A DNA stretch of 35,666 nucleotides from G963674685 sp964591275. Lineage in GTDB: Bacteria; Lernaellota; Lernaellaia; JACKCT01. The position numbers and the translations under genes were made by a program. The DNA is taken from positions 1-35,666 of the forward strand of contig CAZQAE010000051.1 of assembly GCA_964591275.1 (NCBI GenBank), read 5' to 3'. The notes below the pieces were generated by a model. The model saw nothing but the letters and a program-made list of their open reading frames with translations, was not told the origin of the DNA and did not search any database. Each line of letters starts with the position of its first letter. Position 1 is the first letter of the stretch. Positions 22,938-32,766 of the stretch are shown here, piece after piece.

Positions 22938-25268
22938 ATGTTGAAGGGAAAGGATATTATCTGCGTGGCCTCCGCGGACTGGGATGCGATGTGGGTCAAC
23001 GCGCAGCACTTGATGCACCGTCTCTCGGAGCATAATCGCGTCCTGTACATCAACAACACGGGGCTGCGCCCGCCGGGAAAATCCGGCGCCGACCTGTCCA
23101 AAATCCTTCGCCGATTGAAAAGCTGGTTTGCAAGGCCGAAGCCAATCAACAAAAATCTGACCGTCCTGTCGCCGATCTCCATTCCGCTGCATCGTTTCGG
23201 TCTCATTCGCCGCTTCAACCGTTTTCTAATGCGCCGACGCATCCGCCGCGTCGCAGGCGATCTGGGCATGATAAATCCCATTCTTTGGACATTTCTTCCC
23301 ACGGCGGTTGATCTGATCGGAGCTTTCGGCGAGTCGGCGCTTATCTACCAATGCGTTGACGATTACAGCGCGAATCCCATGGCCCCCGCGGAAACGATCC
23401 GGGAAATGGAGAAGAAAATCGAAGCGCGGGCCGATCTGGTCATCGTGACAAGTCCCGCCCTGCGCGACGCAAAAAAGGCCAGCGCACGCAAGCTTTTTTA
23501 TTCGCCCAACGTAGCGGACGTCGCGCACTTTCGCGATTCGCAGGAAGCCTTGCCAAAGGCATTGGCTCAAAAAATCGCCGGGCGCAAAGTCATCGGCTAT
23601 GCCGGAAATATCAGCGGCTATAAGACCGACGTGGCGCTTATCGGCAAAATCGCCGACGCCTTCCCCGAATGCGCGGTAGTTTTGGCGGGTCCCGTGGGTT
23701 GGGGTGATCCGGGGACCGATGTCCGTTCATCACTCGAAAAATCCAACGTGATCATGGCGGGGCGCATAGAATATGACGAACTGCCTGCCGTCATAAAATC
23801 CTTCGACGTGTGCATTTTGCCCATGAACGACAACGAGTCTACACGTGCGAGCTTCCCGATGAAGTTTTACGAATATATGGCCTGCGGCAAGCCCATTGTG
23901 GCCAGGGATCTACCCAGCTTCAACAATTATCGAAGCCGCCCGGACCTTTGCCGATTGGCGAAAACGCACAAAAGTTTTATAAAGGCTCTTGAAGACGCGC
24001 TGACAGAGTCTGGCGATGAAGGCGTGGAAACTGCGCGCCTGGCTGAGGCCGAAAAGCACGATTGGCCAAAGCGCGCTCTGGATATCGGAAAGGAAGTGAC
24101 GGAGGTCATGACAAAAGAGAATCCGAAAATCGCTCTGGTTCACGACTGGCTGACCGGCATGCGCGGCGGTGAAAAGGTTTTGGAGGCTATGTGCGAAATT
24201 TGGCCGAAAGCCGACCTGTACACGCTTCTGCACATCCCCGGCAAACTCTCCGTGCCCATCGAGCGGATGAATATCCACACAAGTTTCATCCAAAAGCTTC
24301 CCTTCGCCGCGTCAAAGTATCGCCATTATCTCCCGCTTTTTCCGACGGCCATTGAGAGTTTCGACCTGCGTGGATATGACATGGTCATCTCCACATCGCA
24401 CTGCGTGGCCAAGGGCGTCATCACCGCACCACACACTTGCCACATCTCATATCTGCACACGCCCATGCGCTATGTCTGGGATCTTTACGAGGACTATTTT
24501 GGACCGCAGCGCGTGCGAAGCGGCCTGACCCGAGCGCTCATCCACTTGTTTGCGGGTTATCTGCGCCTGTGGGACGCAGCCACCGCGAACCGCGTGGACG
24601 CCTACGCCAGCAACAGCCGCTTCGTGGCCAAAAGGATCGCCAAGTACTACCGGCGTGAAGCCACGGTCATCAATCCACCGGTGGATGTTGCGCGTTACAG
24701 ACCTGGAAAAAGGGTCGGCGACTACTACCTGATCGTGTCGGCCATGGCGCCCTACAAGCGCCTGGACCTAGCTGTGAAGGCTGCATCCGCCAAAGGCTTT
24801 GCGCTCAAAGTCGTCGGCATCGGCGAGGACATGAAGGCCTTAAAAGCCATCGCGGGACCCACGGTGGAATTTTTGGGTTGGCGCTCGGGCGAAGAACTGA
24901 CCGAACTTTATAGGGAATGCCGAGCCTTTCTTTTCCCGGGCCAGGAGGATTTCGGAATTACGCCGGTCGAGGCGCAGGCCTGCGGGCGGCCCGTCATCGC
25001 CTACGCTTCGGGAGGCGCGCTGGAGACGGTGCGGGGAGTTTTCCCCGGCGAGAAAATCACAGACGACGCAACAGGCGTGTTTTTCCGCGAGCAGACTCCT
25101 GAGTCCCTGATCGAAGCCATCGAGTTTTATGAAGCCGGTTCGGATTCTTTTTCATCGTCTCGCCTTCATGATCATGCTTTGAGCTTCGGTACGGATGTTT
25201 TCAAGAAAAAAATCAAGGACTTCGCCGCGGTCGAATACAAAAAATATAATGCAGGTGCTGATTCATGA
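22938..25268 (+). CDS. Fused double glycosyltransferase (TuaH-like plus WbaZ-like GT4)
   Basis: Two glycosyltransferases are joined in one frame of 776 residues. The N-terminal half (about 1-390) reads KDIICVASADWDAMWVNAQ, then GYAGNISGYKTDVALIGKI and SFPMKFYEYMACGKPIV, resembling TuaH-type transferases. The C-terminal half starts PKIALVHDWLTGMRGGEKVL, the normal start of stand-alone WbaZ-like GT4 mannosyltransferases, and has the donor-binding motif EDFGITPVEAQACGRPVIAY. They would add consecutive sugars to a lipid-linked glycan in the cytoplasm. ATG 22938 has AAGGA seven bases upstream; the longer frame to 22902 begins with TTG. The stop overlaps the start of the next gene by four bases (ATGA). 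The junction holds an internal ATG with its own ribosome-binding sequence, so the C-terminal enzyme may also be made alone. Confidence 0.87.
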   Translation: MLKGKDIICVASADWDAMWVNAQHLMHRLSEHNRVLYINNTGLRPPGKSGADLSKILRRLKSWFARPKPINKNLTVLSPISIPLHRFGLIRRFNRFLMRRRIRRVAGDLGMINPILWTFLPTAVDLIGAFGESALIYQCVDDYSANPMAPAETIREMEKKIEARADLVIVTSPALRDAKKASARKLFYSPNVADVAHFRDSQEALPKALAQKIAGRKVIGYAGNISGYKTDVALIGKIADAFPECAVVLAGPVGWGDPGTDVRSSLEKSNVIMAGRIEYDELPAVIKSFDVCILPMNDNESTRASFPMKFYEYMACGKPIVARDLPSFNNYRSRPDLCRLAKTHKSFIKALEDALTESGDEGVETARLAEAEKHDWPKRALDIGKEVTEVMTKENPKIALVHDWLTGMRGGEKVLEAMCEIWPKADLYTLLHIPGKLSVPIERMNIHTSFIQKLPFAASKYRHYLPLFPTAIESFDLRGYDMVISTSHCVAKGVITAPHTCHISYLHTPMRYVWDLYEDYFGPQRVRSGLTRALIHLFAGYLRLWDAATANRVDAYASNSRFVAKRIAKYYRREATVINPPVDVARYRPGKRVGDYYLIVSAMAPYKRLDLAVKAASAKGFALKVVGIGEDMKALKAIAGPTVEFLGWRSGEELTELYRECRAFLFPGQEDFGITPVEAQACGRPVIAYASGGALETVRGVFPGEKITDDATGVFFREQTPESLIEAIEFYEAGSDSFSSSRLHDHALSFGTDVFKKKIKDFAAVEYKKYNAGADS
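24091..24110 (+). promoter_or_regulatory. Internal ribosome-binding site and start at the glycosyltransferase junction
   Basis: AGGAAG (24091-24096) and GGAGG (24101-24105) precede an in-frame ATG at 24108. Translation from here would give a stand-alone WbaZ-like enzyme starting MTKENPKIALVHDW, the usual N-terminus of that family. Use of this start is inferred. Confidence 0.45.
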
Positions 25269-26668
25269 TAGGACGACAGCGGCGATTTCAGCGCAGTTTC
25301 ACCTTCGTCGCAGACTTGATTGTCGTGGGTTTAGCGTGGCTTGCCGCCTACCCGATTCGTTTCCAGTTGAAAATCATCCCTCTGTTCATTCAACACGTTC
25401 CACCTTTTTCGACCTACGCATGGATGACGCTGCTGGTGCTTTTAGTCTGGGCTGTCGGATTGCGAGGAGGGGTTCTTAGTCGGGAAAAAACGGTCCCCAG
25501 CCTTTTTCAGGAAATCGCCCGGTTGATGCGCTCGCACATGCTGGCTTTTCTGCTTTTCATCGTGGCCACTTTTTTTCTCACGCAGTACCGGCCCAGCCGA
25601 ATTGTCATGGCCCTGTTCATGATCCTTTCCACGGCGGGCATCATCACGAACCATATATTGGCGAGGCGCGCGCTCATTTCCCGGCGTCGCGCGGGCATAG
25701 GAGTGCGCAGGGCGCTTGTCGTTGGAGCCGGAGAATTGGGCCGGGGTCTGGCCAAGAAAATCAGCGAACACCAGGAACTGGGATTTGAGATCGTCGGATT
25801 TTTGGCCGACGAAAACGATCAGTCAGACGTCGATTTGTCATGGCCGATTCTCGGAATCCCTGAGCAGGTTCAGGATATTGTCACGGCGCAGAAAGTGCAA
25901 ACCGTGTTCATCGCTCTGCCGATTTCTATGGGCAAGCGCCTGTCGAAGGTTCTCGAAGTCCTGAGCGAGGAAATGGTGGATGTTAAAATCGTGCCCGATT
26001 TTTACCAGTACGTCACATTCCAGGCCGGCGTTGAGGAATTTGAGGGCATGCCCATCATCAGCATCAACGACACGAGTCTGCACGGGTGGAACGCCTTTCT
26101 GAAAAGAGCCTTCGACATCGTTGTCTCCGCCGTTGCACTGGTGGTGATTTCGCCGATTCTCCTGGTCATCTCCGCGGTGGTCAAACTATCGAGCCCCGGC
26201 CCCATCTTTTACACGCAGGAGCGCATGGGCCTGGACGGGCGCGTGTTCAGGATGCTCAAATTCCGCTCCATGCCCGTTGACGCCGAAAAGGAAACCGGCG
26301 CCGTCTGGGCCGTAAAGGATGATCCGCGCCGGACCAAATTCGGAGCCTTCATCCGCCGGACAAGCCTCGACGAACTGCCGCAATTCATCAACGTCCTGGC
26401 CGGGAACATGAGCCTGGTTGGACCGCGGCCCGAGCGCCCGGTTTTCATTGAGCAGTTCAAGGATCGGATTCCAAAATACATGTTGAGACACAAAGTCAAA
26501 GCTGGTATAACCGGCTGGGCTCAGGTCAACGGATGGCGCGGAGACACTGACCTTTCGCGCCGCATAGAATTTGACATTTACTACATTGAGAACTGGTCGT
26601 TCCGGTTCGATCTGCGCATTATGTGGACAACCCTTTACAAAGGTTTTGTCAGCAAAAGTGCCTATTGA
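25265..26668 (+). CDS. Polyprenyl-phosphate glycosylphosphotransferase (WcaJ/CpsE-like)
   Basis: This intact 467-residue enzyme starts glycan assembly by moving a sugar phosphate, usually glucose- or galactose-1-phosphate, from UDP-sugar to undecaprenyl phosphate at the inner membrane. The N-terminal half has four or five membrane helices and a CoA-binding-like domain (RRALVVGAGELGRGLAKKI). The catalytic domain shows KRAFDIVVSAVALVV, QERMGLDGRVF, KFRSM, SLDELPQF with the acidic dyad, VGPRPERPVF and KAGITGWAQVNGWRG. The last motif marks the general WcaJ group; the paralogue at 1669 has the exosortase-type version. It overlaps the upstream glycosyltransferase by four bases and precedes the sugar-nucleotide genes, so it is probably the initiating enzyme of this operon. 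It could also back up the interrupted copy. Confidence 0.92.
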   Translation: MIGRQRRFQRSFTFVADLIVVGLAWLAAYPIRFQLKIIPLFIQHVPPFSTYAWMTLLVLLVWAVGLRGGVLSREKTVPSLFQEIARLMRSHMLAFLLFIVATFFLTQYRPSRIVMALFMILSTAGIITNHILARRALISRRRAGIGVRRALVVGAGELGRGLAKKISEHQELGFEIVGFLADENDQSDVDLSWPILGIPEQVQDIVTAQKVQTVFIALPISMGKRLSKVLEVLSEEMVDVKIVPDFYQYVTFQAGVEEFEGMPIISINDTSLHGWNAFLKRAFDIVVSAVALVVISPILLVISAVVKLSSPGPIFYTQERMGLDGRVFRMLKFRSMPVDAEKETGAVWAVKDDPRRTKFGAFIRRTSLDELPQFINVLAGNMSLVGPRPERPVFIEQFKDRIPKYMLRHKVKAGITGWAQVNGWRGDTDLSRRIEFDIYYIENWSFRFDLRIMWTTLYKGFVSKSAY

Positions 26669-26686
26669 AATATTAAAGGAGAATCG

Positions 26687-28030
26687 ATGGAGATATGCGT
26701 TGTCGGCACGGGATACGTTGGCCTCGTGGCGGGAGCCTGTTTTGCCGAAACCGGCAATGACGTGACTTGCGTGGATGTGGATGAAAATAAGATCGCCGAT
26801 TTGAAGAAAGGGATTATTCCCATCTACGAGCCCGGCCTGGAGGAGATTATAAAAAGAAGCGCTGAAGATATGCGACTGCGCTTCACCACGGATCTCGCGG
26901 AAGGAATAAAGCCTGCCGAGGTCATTTTCATTGCCGTGGGAACGCCCGAGGACGAAGACGGACGCGCCGACCTGCGCTACGTTCTGAGCGTAGCCGAGGA
27001 CATCGGGCGCATCCTGAACGACAAGGACACGACCAATTTCCCGAAAATCATCGTTGACAAAAGCACTGTTCCGGTTGGAACCGCGGACAAGGTGCGTGAA
27101 AAGATTGCCGCTTTGACCGATAAGCCCTTTCACGTCGTATCCAATCCTGAGTTCTTGAAGGAGGGTGCAGCGGTTCAGGATTTCCTTAAGCCCGACCGCG
27201 TTGTTATCGGCGCGGACGACCAGAAAATCGCCGAGCGGATGAAAGAACTCTACGAGCCTTTCGTCAGGACACAAAACCCCATCATCATTATGGATGTTCG
27301 CAGCGCGGAAATGACTAAGTACGCCGCCAACGCCATGCTCGCCACAAAAATCAGCTTCATGAACGAGGTTGCGGGGCTATGCGACGCCGTTGGCGCGGAT
27401 ATCGACATGGTGCGCAAAGGAATCGGTCACGATCAGCGCATCGGCTTCCAATTCCTCTTTCCCGGCGTGGGCTACGGGGGGTCCTGCTTTCCCAAAGACG
27501 TTAAAGCTCTCACCCGCGTGGGCGATGAATACGACAGGCCGATGGACATTGTGCGAGCGGTGGATAAGGTGAACGCGCGGCAGAAAAGCATCCTCGTGGA
27601 AAAGACAAAGGCAGCCTTGGGGCAAGACCTTCGCGGCAAGACCATCGCCGTGTGGGGTCTTTCCTTCAAACCGAGGACCGACGACATGCGCTATGCTCCC
27701 TCCATCGCGACCATCAAGGGCCTGATCGAAGCAGGCGCTCATGTCCGCGCGACAGATCCGCAGGCGCTGGAAACTGCCAAAGAAATATTTCAAACCGAAA
27801 TTGAAACGGGTGATCTAACGCTGTGTGAAAGGAATTACAAAACTCTGGAAGGTTGCGACGCCCTGGTCGTGGTCACCGAGTGGAACGAATTTCGGCATCC
27901 AAGTTTTGAAAAAATCAAAAGTTATCTGAAAACCCCGATTGTTATCGATGGTCGAAACCTGTACGACTGCGACCATATGAGAGAGATGGGTTTCACGTAC
28001 CTTTGCGTCGGGCGTCCGAGGCAAAACTGA
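26687..28030 (+). CDS. ugd: UDP-glucose 6-dehydrogenase
   Basis: The enzyme oxidises UDP-glucose twice with NAD+ to UDP-glucuronate in the cytoplasm. The 447-residue protein has the Rossmann motif VVGTGYVGLVAG at residues 5-16, the substrate-loop sequence NPEFLKEGAAVQDFLKPDR, Lys211 in MTKYAANAMLA, and catalytic Cys267 in GYGGSCFPKD. The NAD-binding C-terminal domain (WGLSFKPRTDDMRYAPS) is complete. ATG 26687 has AAGGAGA five bases upstream, the strongest ribosome-binding site in the operon. Its product feeds the decarboxylase encoded next. Confidence 0.96.
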   Translation: MEICVVGTGYVGLVAGACFAETGNDVTCVDVDENKIADLKKGIIPIYEPGLEEIIKRSAEDMRLRFTTDLAEGIKPAEVIFIAVGTPEDEDGRADLRYVLSVAEDIGRILNDKDTTNFPKIIVDKSTVPVGTADKVREKIAALTDKPFHVVSNPEFLKEGAAVQDFLKPDRVVIGADDQKIAERMKELYEPFVRTQNPIIIMDVRSAEMTKYAANAMLATKISFMNEVAGLCDAVGADIDMVRKGIGHDQRIGFQFLFPGVGYGGSCFPKDVKALTRVGDEYDRPMDIVRAVDKVNARQKSILVEKTKAALGQDLRGKTIAVWGLSFKPRTDDMRYAPSIATIKGLIEAGAHVRATDPQALETAKEIFQTEIETGDLTLCERNYKTLEGCDALVVVTEWNEFRHPSFEKIKSYLKTPIVIDGRNLYDCDHMREMGFTYLCVGRPRQN

Positions 28031-28047
28031 CACACTTAATACCGTGA

Positions 28048-28063
28048 GCAGCTTTTAAGCTGC
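28048..28063 (+). other. Intercistronic hairpin between ugd and the decarboxylase gene
   Basis: GCAGCTT and AAGCTGC can pair around a very short loop just upstream of AGGAGA (28067-28072). With no T-run after it, it is more likely to affect mRNA stability or translation than to end transcription. Confidence 0.35.
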
Positions 28064-28081
28064 CACAGGAGACAAGCAATT

Positions 28082-29028
<947 letters not shown>

Positions 29029-29032
<4 letters not shown>

Positions 29033-30021
29033 GCGTCCTTGTCGCCGGCGGCGCGGGATACATCGGGTCGGTGACAGCAAAAATTCTGGCGGATTCCGGG
29101 CGCAAAGTTGTGGTGTACGACAACCTTTCCCGCGGGCACGCGCAGGCCGTTTCCCCCGAATGCACATTCGTCGAAGGCGACCTGGGCGACGAAAAGCTTT
29201 TACGAAAAACATTTAAGGAGCATGGCGTCGAATCGGTGATGCATTTCGCCGCGCACAGCCAGGTTCCCGAATCCATGCGCAGGCCGGAAATCTATTTTGC
29301 AAACAACGTCGCCGTGGGCCTGAAAATTCTCGAAGCCATGCGTGCTGAGGGCGTGTCCCAAATTATCTTTTCTTCCACATGCGCCGTTTTTGGCGTTCCC
29401 GATTCTCTTCCCATCGCCGAGGATTTTCCCCAAAGACCGGTCAACCCTTACGGCGAATCGAAACTCATGTTTGAGCGAATGCTCTACTGGTACGCGCGCA
29501 CGCACGCTATGGACTGCACGGTGCTGCGCTATTTCAACGCCTGCGGCGCCTGGGAGGGTCTTGGCGAAGACCATGATCCGGAAACGCACTTGATTCCACT
29601 GGTCCTTGACGCGGCGCTGGGCAAAAGACCGTCGATTTCGATCTTCGGCGACGACTATCCCACGCCGGACGGAACCTGCGTGCGGGATTACATCCACATT
29701 AAAGACCTGGCGCTGGCGCACCTGCTGGCTTTGGAAAAGGGCGGGCGGGGATACGCGCATTATAACCTGGGCAACGGCGTGGGTTACTCGGTCAAAGAGG
29801 TTATCGAGGCCGCCCGCCGCGTGACAGGTCGCGAAATCCCGGTCGTCATTGCGCCGCGACGCCCAGGCGATCCGCCGGAACTGGTCGGATCTTCACAAAA
29901 GATTAACGCCGAGCTCGGATTCAACGCCGAGTATTCCGACATTGATCAGATTGTCGAATCCGCCTGGGCATGGAGCCGCGAACATCCCGAAGGCTATGAA
30001 AACGAAAAGCACGGCCAATAG
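29029..30021 (+). CDS. galE: UDP-glucose 4-epimerase (GalE type)
   Basis: The 330-residue extended SDR has GGAGYIGS at 7-14, SSTCAVFG at 115-122 and the catalytic Tyr141/Lys145 in NPYGESKLMFE. RYFNACGAWEGLGEDH and DYPTPDGTCVRDYIHIKDLA are GalE signatures. It would interconvert UDP-glucose and UDP-galactose; because it is translationally coupled to the UDP-xylose synthase, UDP-xylose/UDP-arabinose or UDP-glucuronate/UDP-galacturonate epimerisation is also possible. It is the last gene of the operon that begins at 22938. A run of eight T follows the TAG stop (30022-30029), without an obvious stem before it. Confidence 0.9.
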
Positions 30022-30053
30022 TTTTTTTTCTTCCGCACGCTAAAAAATTTTCC

Positions 30054-30082
30054 TTGGACAAATTTTCCTTTGGCCATATATT
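30054..30082 (+). promoter_or_regulatory. Sigma-70-like promoter pointing into a gene-poor gap
   Basis: TTGGAC (30054-30059) and TATATT (30077-30082) are spaced by 17 bp. Transcription would run from about 30089 toward the 3' end of the trmO-like gene on the opposite strand. The gap 30022-30261 otherwise has only a 25-codon frame at 30093-30170 with no ribosome-binding site, so a small RNA or antisense transcript is possible. Confidence 0.4.
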
Positions 30083-30261
30083 TGCCTTGCTTATGGCTAA
30101 ACAGAAAATTTGCCAATGGAGAGATTACGATAGGGTTGCCGCTCCCCGAATATATCGAGGTGCGCCATAAATTTCTGACGGTTTCGCCAAAGCTCGACAA
30201 AAAGCCAAGACTTTCGCGGATATTTAGGACAAAAAAGGCAAAGTAATCCTCTGATAAAAAC

Positions 30262-30843
30262 CTATCGGGACTCCCCTGACTTTTCGGCCTGAGACTCCTC
30301 TTCGATTTTCATTTCGCGATGAATTTGTTCCATCCATTCCGGACTGGTTGATTTTTCCACCCTGTAGTAATGTTCTGAATAGGGTTTAATGTCGAGAATG
30401 GGACTGCCGTCCACCGCTTCCAGGCCCTTTACCTTCAGGACGGTGCCTGTTTTTTCAAGAAGACGAACTGCGGTCACCAGTATAGGATTGGGCCTTGCCG
30501 GGCTGCATGTTGCAAATATCCCCTGCATGGGCAGGTCTTTTCTTCCCATGGGGTGCACTTTTTGAAGGTTCCGTCGCTCAGGAGCAATCAGGTGGGGCCA
30601 GTACAGCACAAGGACATGTGAAAAACCGTCGATGCCATCAAGGAGTTCAATCCATTTATGGGAGACGATCAGTTCGGATACGTTGTTCCTTATTTTTTTC
30701 TGATGCTCCCGCATCCTGTCCATTCGCTCTTTTAATTCAAGGTCCGAATCGCCAGCATGCAGCATGGGCGCTTTTATTTCGCTTTTTACAAAACCTATGG
30801 GTGTAAATTCCACTTTTGGTAGATTGTCTATGTCCAGGTTCAT
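30262..30843 (-). CDS. TrmO/TsaA-family SAM-dependent methyltransferase
   Basis: The 193-residue protein is of the TsaA/UPF0066 fold (class VIII SAM methyltransferases). TrmO members N6-methylate the threonylcarbamoyl-adenosine at position 37 of certain tRNAs. Family motifs are visible: FTPIGFVKSEIK at 13-24, GIFATCSPARPNPI at 108-121, VKGLEAVDGSPILDIKPY at about 138-155. The usual FATRSP is FATCSP here, with Cys113 in place of Arg, a change at a conserved position. It is the last gene of the FmdE-FecBCD cluster, starting 60 bp after the binding-protein gene. That setting makes me doubt that its only role is tRNA modification; a cluster-specific methylation is possible. Start ATG 30843. Confidence 0.8.
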   Translation of the reverse strand: MNLDIDNLPKVEFTPIGFVKSEIKAPMLHAGDSDLELKERMDRMREHQKKIRNNVSELIVSHKWIELLDGIDGFSHVLVLYWPHLIAPERRNLQKVHPMGRKDLPMQGIFATCSPARPNPILVTAVRLLEKTGTVLKVKGLEAVDGSPILDIKPYSEHYYRVEKSTSPEWMEQIHREMKIEEESQAEKSGESR

Positions 30844-30902
30844 ATGATTTTTCCCAAGTTTACATTTTTTACAACTAAATTCCCGTCATTTAAAAACGAT
30901 GG

Positions 30903-31997
30903 TCAGTTGAAAAACGGAGCCTTTTGGCCAATAGCGCCGAAATCCATTTTCAGCTTTTGATAAACCGGAGCCCCCACTAAAAAAGCGTAAATTTTATCCG
31001 CCTTTCTCTCCGGGTCCAGGTCTGCAAAACGCTCGGGGTAGAGAATCTTTCCGACCGCATAAGCGTCGGCTAGCGCCGTGCCGATATTTGTGGTGTATGA
31101 ATTGAAGGGCAACAACGAAAAGACCTTTTGTTTGGAGAAGGCCTTTAAGGCATTGTGATATTCCGGCTTTCTTCGATAGTCATCCAACACCATGGCTAAC
31201 CCGCCACCATCTATGAAGATGATGTCCGGGTTGAGCCTCAAGAGTATTTCTTTGTCCATGAACACATGACTGCCGATAGTGGGCTCGACCTGTTTGGCCA
31301 CACTCTTTGCGCCGGTCCACAAAAAAGGAACGTAGTGCTGCTCAGTGCTTTCGATGCCGTGCGCGCCTCGGTATCCTATGCCGCCGACATACACGGACGG
31401 CTTCGAACTTTGGGCGACATCCTTGGTCCGTATTAGCAAGTCATTGCGAAGGGATTCGATATAGGTCACAAGCTCATCTGCACGGTTTTCCCGATTCAAT
31501 ATTTTTCCGGCTATTCGCAGGGCGTCATAGACCGTTTCGTCGAAGGTGGAGAAATTTCCATAGCTTAAAACGACGATCGGAATCCCCAAAGTCCGTTGCA
31601 CCTCGTCGGCTAGTTTGCCGTCCATGTAGGTGACAAATATCACTTCCGGCTTGACCGACAGCACGGCCTCCATATCCGGCTTCTTATTGATGCCGGCGGG
31701 TCCCCCCGGTCCGCAACACGGCAGTTTGGACAGTTCGGGATGAGCGATCCAGTACGGCCGACCGCTGGCGTTCATCTTTTCCATATCTTCCACACCGACG
31801 ACTTTCGACTCAGCTTGGAGATACACGATCAAGCGCAAAGTTCCAGGCCCGATGCACACGATCCTGTCCGGATCGAAGGGCACTGTCACTTGCCGCTCGG
31901 CCATGTCGGTCACCTTCACCGTCTTTTTCTCGGAACCAATAGCGGGAAAGCTCAACATTAGAATAAACAAAATTATCCAATAGCCAATTCTCTTCAA
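30903..31997 (-). CDS. FecB/BtuF-type periplasmic substrate-binding protein
   Basis: This is the soluble receptor of an ABC importer of the iron-siderophore/cobalamin/heme class. After a signal peptide (KRIGYWIILFILMLSFPAIG) comes the two-lobed TroA-like fold, with VTVPFDPDRIVCIGPGTLRL at the start, VLSVKPEVIFVTY, and a long connecting helix near AGKILNRENRADELVTYIESL. GGIGYRGAHGIESTEQHYVPF marks a subgroup I recall from sulfate reducers and other anaerobes, near FmdE genes. I chose TTG 31997, which is six bases after AAGGAG; ATG 32003 would sit directly on the ribosome-binding site and adds two residues. The gene follows the ATPase by 16 bp. The ligand is a metal complex, identity unknown. 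Confidence 0.85.
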   Translation of the reverse strand: MKRIGYWIILFILMLSFPAIGSEKKTVKVTDMAERQVTVPFDPDRIVCIGPGTLRLIVYLQAESKVVGVEDMEKMNASGRPYWIAHPELSKLPCCGPGGPAGINKKPDMEAVLSVKPEVIFVTYMDGKLADEVQRTLGIPIVVLSYGNFSTFDETVYDALRIAGKILNRENRADELVTYIESLRNDLLIRTKDVAQSSKPSVYVGGIGYRGAHGIESTEQHYVPFLWTGAKSVAKQVEPTIGSHVFMDKEILLRLNPDIIFIDGGGLAMVLDDYRRKPEYHNALKAFSKQKVFSLLPFNSYTTNIGTALADAYAVGKILYPERFADLDPERKADKIYAFLVGAPVYQKLKMDFGAIGQKAPFFN

Positions 31998-32013
31998 TAT
32001 CATCTCCTTGCCG

Positions 32014-32766
32014 TTATAGCGGCACGACCACAGTGTGGCCTCCAACTTCCTGCAGAGTCACCTCGACGCCGTAAACCGCGCGAATCGTTTCCGGATCGAG
32101 TTCCTTCCTGTCGGTTACCGAATAGATCTTTTGTTCTTTTAAAAACAGGAAGCTGTCCGCAAACCTTACAGCCATGTTCAAATCATGGATGGCGACCACT
32201 GCGGATAAACCTTGAGTTTCAACAACGTGGCGGATCAGTCCCATGACTTCAAGTTGATTCTTCAGGTCCAGATTGCTCGTCGGTTCGTCCAAAAGCAAGA
32301 TTTCGGGCGACTGGGCAAGCGCCCTGGCAATAACCACCTTTTGCAACTCCCCGCCGCTCAGATTCGTTACTCTGCGCATGGCCAGATGCTCCAGACCCAG
32401 TTGCCGGATGGTTTTCTCAGCCACGTCATAATCGTTTTTGCCCATGGTCCATTGTATATGGGGCCTGCGTCCCATGAGGACCGTCTCAAAAACCGTTAAC
32501 CCCGTATCCGGATGTCGCTGCGGCACATACCCCATGCGTCGAGCCACACTGTTTTGGGGCATGCGCAGCAGATCCTCCTCATCCACCAACACCGACCCTT
32601 TTTGGGGTTTAAGAATCCTGTTCATGCACTTGAGCAAAGTTGATTTGCCCGCGCCATTGACACCCAGGACGCACATAACCCGTCCCCGATCCAGGGAAAA
32701 ACTCACATCCGACAGCACCGGTCGGCCATTATAGGCAAAGTCGATATTGGCGACCCGGAGTTTCAT
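32014..32766 (-). CDS. FecE/BtuD-type ABC importer ATPase
   Basis: The 250-residue nucleotide-binding subunit drives the importer. Walker A GVNGAGKST (35-43), Q-loop Gln83, signature LSGGE (136-140), Walker B LLLDE (157-161) and H-loop His194 are all present. The ATG at 32766 overlaps the permease stop by four bases (ATGA), giving the correct N-terminus MKLRVANIDFAY; the same frame stays open far upstream over the permease gene, but that part is a shadow. The order permease-ATPase-binding protein is compact and suggests one transcript. Confidence 0.95.
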   Translation of the reverse strand: MKLRVANIDFAYNGRPVLSDVSFSLDRGRVMCVLGVNGAGKSTLLKCMNRILKPQKGSVLVDEEDLLRMPQNSVARRMGYVPQRHPDTGLTVFETVLMGRRPHIQWTMGKNDYDVAEKTIRQLGLEHLAMRRVTNLSGGELQKVVIARALAQSPEILLLDEPTSNLDLKNQLEVMGLIRHVVETQGLSAVVAIHDLNMAVRFADSFLFLKEQKIYSVTDRKELDPETIRAVYGVEVTLQEVGGHTVVVPL

